Below are positions 13,307 through 18,910 of a DNA stretch of 18,910 nt, one piece after another. Numbering within the stretch: the first letter of the stretch is position 1; every line of letters starts with the position of its first letter. The notes below the pieces were generated by a model that was not told the DNA's origin, searched no databases, and worked only from the letters and a program-made list of their open reading frames with translations. Origin of the DNA: Micavibrio_B sp964633355 (GTDB lineage Bacteria; Pseudomonadota; Alphaproteobacteria; Micavibrionales; Micavibrionaceae); NCBI GenBank assembly GCA_964633355.1, contig CAZWGO010000031.1, forward strand, positions 1-18,910, read 5' to 3'. Both the position numbers and the translations under genes were made by a program.

Positions 13307-14782
13307 ATGAGTATCCATATCAATCCAAATATCCGCCGCGGCAGCATTATAAGAGCATATATCCCTCATAGCGGAGAAACAGATCTCTGGCCGCGCAGTC
13401 TCCTGATCCATGGCTTTGTATTCAAAAAAGGAGAGGTTGAGCCTCACGCTATTGCCGCTTCGCGTTTCTCCTACAACACGGCAAAAATTCTTCAGCATGA
13501 TATTATTTTTCCCGTCGCAGATCAGCGTGTTATCGCCCATCTGAACGAAACAAATCTTATGCTGCGCACGAACCGGATCGATATCATTCCCCTATATGAG
13601 GAGTTCTTTACACCTTCCCTGAAAAAGATTGCCTATGTTCAGGATAGTTCTTTCTGGCATGACGTTTCAAAAGCGCTTGAGAAAGGACTAAAAAGTCAGG
13701 ATGCAGAAAACAGTCTCTTTCTTGAACTGGGCCCGGATGATCTTCTTCTGAGCCAAAATACAAAAGATTCCAAACCCGCCTGGTTTCCGGGAATGATCTC
13801 CGGTTCCCAATATAGTGATTATGATCTGGCCTTACATGAGCGCTCCCGGCAAATGATGCAGCAATCGAGGCAATTGCATAAGGATTTTATGCTGACCGCG
13901 TCCACGAAACCAGCCTTTGTGCGAGCCACGGAAGAGGCCCTTAAGTCGGAAACGATTGCCGAAGACTTCATACCTGTGTCGGAGATTTCGAAAACCGAAC
14001 CATGGTGGAAACAAAACCCTGAGCTTCTGGCAAAACTGATTGAAGAAGCCAGCCTTGTGCAACCCGAGAAGAAAAAGGATACATCTGACCGACCACCCGA
14101 AGAAACCGCCGACCTATCGAAATTGACCAGTTTGTTTAATGGGATAGAAATAAAGCGCGCCGGAAAATCAGCTCTGGTGTCGGATACAAAACCTGCCGTA
14201 CTTCCTACAAAAAAATCTTTCGCCAAGCCGGTTATCGCGGACTCCTTGAGCGAATATTTCTGTGATACTTCTTTTGAAAATTTCCAGCTTAAGCGGGGAA
14301 ATATTTTAGTCATTCCATCTCCCTTTAATGAGGGTTTATCTGACCGCGGGATTGTCTGGAATCTTTTTAAAGATGAGAACGGCCATATAACCGGAGCCGA
14401 TATTATTCCCTGTCGCCATGAGAGTGACGGTTTTACTCATACGGTGAAAATTTGCGATCCGGTTGATTTTCACATGAACGGGACAGTGGCGGTTATCGAC
14501 CACCTTGTGCGCGTAGCAACCACTGAAGATATGATTCATGCGACGCCCTCCAATGGAAAATTTCTAAATCCTTACTTCCAGAAACGGATCGAGGAAGCCC
14601 GATTGAAATATGACGGTAATTTTACGATCCATGGCCTCACCGAAAAGCCTGCTGACTGGAATATCAAAACTATCCAACCGTTCAAACCGTCGCCATGCCA
14701 TCTTGGTACTTATATGCGCCTTATGCAAGAAGAGCATAGACGCCTGCTCCCATTGCCGGAATTGCAGCCTGAAATATCCTAA
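13307..14782 (+). CDS. Two-domain PemK/MazF-like protein of unknown function
   Basis: 491 residues with ribosome-binding site AAAGGGA 8 nt upstream. Residues 10-103 look like the SH3-like PemK/MazF fold: RRGSIIRAYIP, WPRSLLIHGF with Arg30, AIAASRF with Ser52 (position of the ITS motif), and HLNETNLMLRT..IDIIPLYEEFF, which resembles the 'L..pT...l.RT..lP...eff' end of small PemK-like proteins. Residues 329-420 restart the pattern: LKRGNILVIPSPFNEG, GIVWNLFKDENGHITGADII and GTVAVIDHLVRVAT. In between is a polar, proline-rich, probably disordered linker (about 104-325). A normal MazF is about 110 residues, so this is a fusion or tandem form. No antitoxin gene is adjacent. Toxin activity is not shown; it may be a recruited fold. 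Confidence 0.5.
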   Translation: MSIHINPNIRRGSIIRAYIPHSGETDLWPRSLLIHGFVFKKGEVEPHAIAASRFSYNTAKILQHDIIFPVADQRVIAHLNETNLMLRTNRIDIIPLYEEFFTPSLKKIAYVQDSSFWHDVSKALEKGLKSQDAENSLFLELGPDDLLLSQNTKDSKPAWFPGMISGSQYSDYDLALHERSRQMMQQSRQLHKDFMLTASTKPAFVRATEEALKSETIAEDFIPVSEISKTEPWWKQNPELLAKLIEEASLVQPEKKKDTSDRPPEETADLSKLTSLFNGIEIKRAGKSALVSDTKPAVLPTKKSFAKPVIADSLSEYFCDTSFENFQLKRGNILVIPSPFNEGLSDRGIVWNLFKDENGHITGADIIPCRHESDGFTHTVKICDPVDFHMNGTVAVIDHLVRVATTEDMIHATPSNGKFLNPYFQKRIEEARLKYDGNFTIHGLTEKPADWNIKTIQPFKPSPCHLGTYMRLMQEEHRRLLPLPELQPEIS

Positions 14783-14833
14783 TGGAACCCTTCTTCCCTT
14801 GATCTGTTTGCAATCAAACGAAAAGAGGACAAG

Positions 14834-15346
14834 ATGACCGCAGATAATGAGATGGAAGCCCGCAATAAAATATTTGACCTGATCAAGGACATTAAATTCG
14901 CCATGATGGTGACACAGGACACGGACGGCCAGATGTATTCCCGCCCGATGGCGGCGCAGCAAAAAGACAGCACCGATGCTCGTAACGAGCTTTGGTATTT
15001 CACGCCGAAAGATTCACCGAAGGTCGCCGAGATCAAGGCGAATGCCGCAATGCTGGTCAGTTATTCAAATCCGGACAGCAATGACTATGTGTCTTTAAGC
15101 GGCACCGCAGAAATCGTTTCCGATAAAAGCAAGATCAGTGAGCTTTGGAATGACAGCCTGTCCGTCTGGTTTCCGCAAGGCAAAGACGATCCTAATATCT
15201 GCCTGATCAAGTTTAAACCTGAATCGGCTGAATACTGGGATGCGCCTTCGTCGAAATTTGTTCATGCCTATGGCTATGTGAAGGCGAAACTGACCGGGGA
15301 GCAACCTGAAGCTGGTGAAAACAAAAAAGTCAGATTAGCTTCATAA
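14834..15346 (+). CDS. General-stress-protein-26-type PNPOx-like flavin protein
   Basis: 170 residues with ribosome-binding site AGAGGAC upstream. The split-barrel pattern of the pyridoxamine-5'-phosphate-oxidase-like general stress family is clear: IKFAMMVTQDTDGQMYSRPMA, LWYFTPKDSPKVAEIKANA, AMLVSYSNPDSNDYVSLSGTAE, LWNDSLSVWFPQGKDDPNICLIKFKPESAEYWDAP. These small cytosolic proteins bind FMN or similar cofactors and are induced by stress; a definite substrate is not known. The C-terminal ~18 residues (LTGEQPEAGENKKVRLAS) are polar and variable. Its last 6 bp overlap the end of the convergent membrane-protein gene. Confidence 0.88.
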   Translation: MTADNEMEARNKIFDLIKDIKFAMMVTQDTDGQMYSRPMAAQQKDSTDARNELWYFTPKDSPKVAEIKANAAMLVSYSNPDSNDYVSLSGTAEIVSDKSKISELWNDSLSVWFPQGKDDPNICLIKFKPESAEYWDAPSSKFVHAYGYVKAKLTGEQPEAGENKKVRLAS

Positions 15347-16531
15347 TTTTTTATTTGACGTATAATAAGCTTCGATCATTTTCCTGATATCTTCGTCGAT
15401 GGCTGGGTATTGGTCGAGGCTTCTTTTGTCAAAGGTATAACGAATATCATATTCCCCGGTGCCTTTCGAAACATCGACGCATATTTTCTTGCAGGAATTA
15501 CAATCGAACGCCCCGCCGCAAGGATAGGCCGTCCATGAAAATCGCGTCTTGACGGCGCAGGCATATTGGGGCGTGCATTCGAGCATACGTTCTACGCTAC
15601 CGTCCTTATTGCGCCGGACATAGAAATCAAAAAAAACGTCTTCTTCGAACACGCCCGGCTTATAGACCTGCCACTCTCCTGATTTCTCCGGTTCCTCCTT
15701 ATATATCGGCGTTACGCCATCGACTTCGCTTCTGATATGAATCCGGTAATCGATGACTTTCTCCAGCGCCTCTTGGCGCTGCGAATTATTCATCACTTCA
15801 TAATGCGGATTGACCTGCACCTGCAATATTTCATCAGGGCCGTTATCGCCGATAGCGGGCTGCAGATCATAATTGAACGTCACATAGGGAACGCTCTTCC
15901 ACCATCTGATCAGTCTTGCCGAATATTCATTGGGCCTTTTATCCGGCCTCGGACGCGGTAGCACGCTCCAGTCACTGACAATTTCGCGCGGCACATCGAA
16001 TTTTCCGTGCCAGAAATCGACATGCACGGTCGCGCCGGACCAACTCGGCGGCACCAGGTAAAGCCGATAGGAAAAACTCAACAAAGCCGGAACAAGAATA
16101 ATGCCAAGAATAATCCATGCATGTTTTCCTGCTTCGCGATCGTGACGGCGGATGAGAAACCCCTTCACCATTTTACGCAAAACCAAAAGTGACGAAGCGA
16201 TGACAAAGACCGAAACGATGAAAAATAAGATCAGCAAACGATAGGAAAGATCGTTCACCAGATGAGGATCGAAAAAGAGAAGCCGCCAGTTGAGCGCCGT
16301 AATGGGAGCGATCAACGGCGAGAAATACAAAAGGAACACATTGAGAAACTGGCCCCAGGCGCCATCGCCGCAATAGACAAGAATGACCCCGGCATCCACA
16401 AAGTTACAGGCATTGGCCTTGCGGATTAAAAACCAGAGCAGGCCCGTATTGAAAACAAAAGCCGCCAGATATAAAACGCCCGTCCACCAGGACGTGGATT
16501 TCACAGCGCGGAAAAGCAAATTATTCGGCAT
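15341..16531 (-). CDS. Four-helix membrane protein with cysteine-rich periplasmic domain
   Basis: I favour ATG 16531 (MPNNLLFRAVKSTSWWTG, weak GAG upstream), 396 residues; ATG 16567 (MNFNSFHDTF) is an alternative, and the frame to 16654 would overlap the divergent gene. Four hydrophobic segments: GVLYLAAFVFNTGLLWFLI, QFLNVFLLYFSPLIAPITAL, YRLLILFFIVSVFVIASSLLV and AWIILGIILVPALLSFSYRL. The remaining ~250 residues form one soluble domain, most likely periplasmic, with WHGKFDVPREIVSDW, PYVTFNYDLQP and, near the end, seven cysteines within about 50 residues (CTPQYACAV, PCGG, DCNSCKKIC). I do not recognise a family. The cysteines suggest disulphides or metal binding. Confidence 0.65.
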   Translation of the reverse strand: MPNNLLFRAVKSTSWWTGVLYLAAFVFNTGLLWFLIRKANACNFVDAGVILVYCGDGAWGQFLNVFLLYFSPLIAPITALNWRLLFFDPHLVNDLSYRLLILFFIVSVFVIASSLLVLRKMVKGFLIRRHDREAGKHAWIILGIILVPALLSFSYRLYLVPPSWSGATVHVDFWHGKFDVPREIVSDWSVLPRPRPDKRPNEYSARLIRWWKSVPYVTFNYDLQPAIGDNGPDEILQVQVNPHYEVMNNSQRQEALEKVIDYRIHIRSEVDGVTPIYKEEPEKSGEWQVYKPGVFEEDVFFDFYVRRNKDGSVERMLECTPQYACAVKTRFSWTAYPCGGAFDCNSCKKICVDVSKGTGEYDIRYTFDKRSLDQYPAIDEDIRKMIEAYYTSNKKL

Positions 16532-16590
16532 CTCTATAAATGTATCATGGAAGGAATTAAAATTCATGCATACGAAAGTATTAGGAATTA

Positions 16591-16622
16591 TTTCCTTGAC
16601 AAGGAAACAGCGCTGATATAAT
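16591..16622 (+). promoter_or_regulatory. Consensus promoter with operator-like palindrome, leaderless start
   Basis: TTGACA (16596-16601) and a perfect TATAAT (16617-16622) are 15 bp apart (16 for the alphaproteobacterial form CTTGAC). The -35 is embedded in a perfect palindrome TTTCCTTG-A-CAAGGAAA (16591-16607). TATAAT ends 8 nt before the ATG at 16631, so the transcript should begin at or within 2 nt of the start codon. Confidence 0.6.
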
Positions 16623-16630
16623 TTTACCCT

Positions 16631-17356
16631 ATGAAGAGAACGGCTTACTTTCATCCGGCAATTGCGGAGGAGTTAGCCCTCCTTTCCCCGGACACCCGCA
16701 TTCATTTTTATTCCCTCGCCGCGCGTGACGCGACGTCATTTTTAAATCTTGATCGCTATTGCAATTATCAGCCTCAAGGCCAAACGAATGTAAGACGGAT
16801 TTTCGGCACGAGTTATTACGAGGTTACGGCGATCCCGAAAACCTGCGTAGCCATTAATCGCCATGCCATACAGGACTGCAATGTCTATCTGCATTTGAAA
16901 ATTGACGACGGAAGTCTGGATAGGGCCGCATTCGACGAAGAGTTGATGGCAACCACCCAAGCGCGTTTGGCGCAGATGAAAACGCGTGAAGCCGAAGTTT
17001 TAATATTTTTCGAATTCGCCGATCTCTATGCCGATCCGGTCGAGCTGAAAGAAGCGAACCGGCTGGACATCGCCATGAGCCAGAATAAATTTTACCGGCG
17101 CATGATGCAACTGGCCTACCAGGATACGCTCAAAGGCTATAGATCGCTGTTTAATTTATCGCCCATGCAAATGGAGCGGGCGATAACCCGCTTCGACAAT
17201 TTTCTCGAGAGTTTCAACGAGAATTTGAGCAACCGTATGGGCGGGCGCGTGAATCTTGTCGTTAATTTCCGCGACGATGCTTTCTTCGAGGCAAAAAGTT
17301 TTCGCGAACTCACAAGGGATGAAATGACTGATGAAATGAACGGGGATGGCGAGTAA
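16631..17356 (+). CDS. Hypothetical cytosolic protein with leaderless-type promoter
   Basis: 241 residues. No Shine-Dalgarno sequence is present (ATTTTACCCT directly before the ATG) and the -10 box lies 8 nt upstream, so translation is probably leaderless. There is no signal peptide or membrane segment. The N-terminal half has LDRYCNYQPQG, VRRIFGTSYYEVTAI and VYLHLKIDDG; the C-terminal half is mostly helical (LMATTQARLAQMKTREAEVL, NKFYRRMMQLAYQDTLKGY, LSPMQMERAITRFDNFLESF) and ends in acidic DEMTDEMNGDGE. I do not recognise the family or function. It is divergent from the membrane protein and ends 9 bp from the RTX gene. Confidence 0.7.
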   Translation: MKRTAYFHPAIAEELALLSPDTRIHFYSLAARDATSFLNLDRYCNYQPQGQTNVRRIFGTSYYEVTAIPKTCVAINRHAIQDCNVYLHLKIDDGSLDRAAFDEELMATTQARLAQMKTREAEVLIFFEFADLYADPVELKEANRLDIAMSQNKFYRRMMQLAYQDTLKGYRSLFNLSPMQMERAITRFDNFLESFNENLSNRMGGRVNLVVNFRDDAFFEAKSFRELTRDEMTDEMNGDGE

Positions 17357-17365
17357 TATCGCTCT

Positions 17366-18910
17366 TTACGCCGCGATCAGATTTCCGTTTGTCAGCATCG
17401 AATCCGCATCCATACCGGTCTGGTAATAAATCACCGCAATCGACTCGGATGAATAAGCCGTGCCCGTTCCGTCACGGTCGACCGCGACATCCGTATTCCC
17501 GCTACTATCCGTCATGGTAATGAAATCATCGATCAGGCTGGTGAGCGGATCATATCCGAAGAGAAGCTGCGAGATATCGAGCTTGTCGCCATCGGTAAAA
17601 GAGAAATCATTGATATAATCGATGGAGCCGAGCGCCGCCGTATCTAAGAGGAATGTGTCCGCGCCTTCTCCACCAGTAAGATTATCACTTCCCGCTCCGC
17701 CAATGAGCGTGTCGTTGCCGCGATTGCCGGAGAGCGAGTCATAGCCATCCAGCCCCAAAAGAATATCGTCGAATTTCGTGCCATAGAGAGCATCGTTTGA
17801 AGAATTTCCTTCCAGCGTCAACGCGCCGGTTAAATCCCATATCGTTGAATCATCGAAAACGATTTGTTCAATCTGATCCCGGATAAGGCTTTCATTATAT
17901 CCTTCGGTTCCGGAATAAACGGTGACCATATTACTGGCGTTGTTTTTATCTTCCAGATACAGCGTACCGTAAGAATCCGTCCAAAGCCGGATATCAGCCG
18001 CATCTGTATTTAGAAAGCGGATCGTATCATCCCCTTCCAAAACATTCTCGTAAATGAAATCGGCGCCGAAACCGGTATCGAAACTGTAAGTGTCGTCACC
18101 CTCGCCGCCGTATAATTGGTCGCCGCCTACGCCGCCAATGAGCGTGTCATTACCGCGATTGCCGGCGAGCGAGTCATAGCCATTCAACCCTAAAAGCATA
18201 TCATCGAATTGCGTGCCATAGAGAGCGTCATTGGAAGAATTACCCTCCAGCGTCAACGCGCCGGTTAAATCCCAAACACTCGTATCGTCAAAGACAATCC
18301 GCTCCATAACATCACGGATGGTTGTTTCATTATACCCTTCAGTCCCGGCATAAATTGTAACCATATTGCTGATATTGTTCTTGTCTTCCAGATACAGCGT
18401 TCCGTAAGAATCCGTCCAAAGCCGGATATCAGCCGCATCGATATTTAAAAAGCGGATTGTATCGAACCCTTCTGAAAGATTCTCGTAAATGAAATCGGCC
18501 CCGAAACCGGTATCGAAACTATAAGTGTCGTCACCCTCGCCGCCATAAAGATAATCCGTAGCTTCTCCGCCGACCAAATTGTCGTTGCCGCGATTGCCAA
18601 ATAGCGAGTCATAGCCACCCATTCCCAAAAGAACGTCATCGAATTGCGTGCCGTAAATAGAATCGTTTGAAGAATCTCCCTCCAGCGTTAACGCGCCGGT
18701 TAAATCCCAGACTGTCGTGTCATCAAAGACAATTCGCTCCATAACATCACGGATGGTTGTTTCATTATATCCTTCGGTTCCGGCATAAACCGTGATTGAA
18801 TTCCCTGCGTTATTCTTATCTGCGATATACAGCGTTCCATAGGAGTCGGTCGTCATACGAATATCCGTTGCGTCGATATTCAACAGGCGGATCGTATCAA
18901 ACCCTTCCGA
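17366..18910 (-). CDS. RTX calcium-binding protein, type I secretion substrate (C-terminal part)
   Basis: The frame runs past the window edge; the codon at 18881-18883 is an internal TTG, not a start, because EGFDTIRLL upstream continues the repeat. 514 residues are visible: about three and a half copies of a 145-residue unit, each with an RTX block (FDDVLLG..GYDSL.GNRGNDTLIGG..GD.LYGGEGDDTYSFD, calcium-binding GGxGxD nonapeptides) and a second block (DTIRF.NIDAADIRLW, YGTLYLEDKNN, TIRDVMERIVFDDT.VWDL) of the haemolysin-related (HCBP) type. The last ~85 residues, with YINDFSFTDGDKLDIS and ending DADSMLTNGNLIAA, resemble the C-terminal signal of type I secretion substrates. Exported, calcium-stabilised surface or released protein. 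Target unknown. Confidence 0.9.
   Translation of the reverse strand, partial: SEGFDTIRLLNIDATDIRMTTDSYGTLYIADKNNAGNSITVYAGTEGYNETTIRDVMERIVFDDTTVWDLTGALTLEGDSSNDSIYGTQFDDVLLGMGGYDSLFGNRGNDNLVGGEATDYLYGGEGDDTYSFDTGFGADFIYENLSEGFDTIRFLNIDAADIRLWTDSYGTLYLEDKNNISNMVTIYAGTEGYNETTIRDVMERIVFDDTSVWDLTGALTLEGNSSNDALYGTQFDDMLLGLNGYDSLAGNRGNDTLIGGVGGDQLYGGEGDDTYSFDTGFGADFIYENVLEGDDTIRFLNTDAADIRLWTDSYGTLYLEDKNNASNMVTVYSGTEGYNESLIRDQIEQIVFDDSTIWDLTGALTLEGNSSNDALYGTKFDDILLGLDGYDSLSGNRGNDTLIGGAGSDNLTGGEGADTFLLDTAALGSIDYINDFSFTDGDKLDISQLLFGYDPLTSLIDDFITMTDSSGNTDVAVDRDGTGTAYSSESIAVIYYQTGMDADSMLTNGNLIAA
17640..18910 (-). repeat. 435-bp tandem repeat inside the RTX gene
   Basis: Equivalent sequence (GATACAGCGT..CCGTAAGAATCCGTC on the plus strand) recurs near 17956, 18391 and 18826, an exact 435-bp (145-codon) period. 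The two inner copies are nearly identical at the DNA level; the last copy before the C-terminus is more diverged and loses the second block. The array continues beyond the window. Confidence 0.85.

Noticed and set aside
16532..16654. Longer N-terminus of the membrane protein
   Set aside because: It would overlap the divergent gene and its promoter; internal ATGs give a normal membrane-protein start.
18881..18883. Start codon of the RTX gene inside the window
   Set aside because: It is an internal TTG; the frame and the repeat pattern continue to the window edge, so the gene is partial.
17640..18910. CRISPR-like direct repeats
   Set aside because: The repeats are long coding modules in one open frame, without spacers.
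1..18910. tRNA, rRNA, insertion sequences or attachment sites
   Set aside because: I found no cloverleaf, transposase, terminal repeats with target duplications or integrase.

Overview
The window looks like chromosomal DNA of a free-living Gram-negative alphaproteobacterium. The basis is the gene order DUF3576 lipoprotein - leuS - lptE - holA, a familiar alphaproteobacterial arrangement, together with two outer-membrane beta-barrel proteins, an LPS-assembly lipoprotein and a type I-secreted RTX protein. Several hypothetical proteins feel closest to the Micavibrio/Rhodospirillales side of the class, but that is an impression, not a placement. I see no rRNA, tRNA, CRISPR array, transposase or phage gene.

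Layout. 1-238 (-): N-terminus of a TerC/Alx-type membrane protein with a recognisable promoter. 382-1035 (+): deoxynucleoside-kinase-like P-loop protein. 1038-1556 (-): Smr-domain protein. 1585-2832 (+): a two-gene unit, one secreted protein and one soluble protein, both of unknown function. 2829-3401 (-): OmpR-type winged-helix protein with a degenerate receiver, preceded by a paired-hairpin dispersed repeat. 3546-4091 and 4131-4865 (+): a glycine-zipper-like protein and a pilin-like envelope protein. 4868-5500 (-): YggS/PLPBP. 5644-6747 and 7076-7819 (-): a porin and a TIGR02001-type outer-membrane protein, each with its own intrinsic terminator; the porin has a long hairpin-rich leader. 8050-8784 (+): DUF3576 lipoprotein and a tiny membrane protein. 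8788-8946 (-): a 52-residue hydrophilic protein. 9138-13233 (+): leuS, lptE and holA in one tight operon. 13307-14782 (+): a 491-residue protein that appears to carry a PemK/MazF-like fold at each end. 14834-15346 (+): a general-stress PNPOx-like flavin protein. 15341-16531 (-): a four-helix membrane protein with a cysteine-rich outer domain. 16631-17356 (+): an unknown protein with a near-consensus, apparently leaderless promoter. 17366 to the window end (-): the C-terminal part of an RTX protein built from 435-bp tandem repeats.

Themes. Much of the content is envelope biology: porins, lipoproteins, LPS transport, secreted and membrane proteins. The housekeeping part is leuS, holA and yggS. 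All six convergent gene pairs end within -6 to +9 bp of each other with no visible terminator between them, while the only two clear intrinsic terminators belong to the two outer-membrane protein genes. The most novel-looking items are the two-domain PemK/MazF-like protein, the palindrome-overlapped leaderless promoter at 16591-16631, and the structured porin leader.
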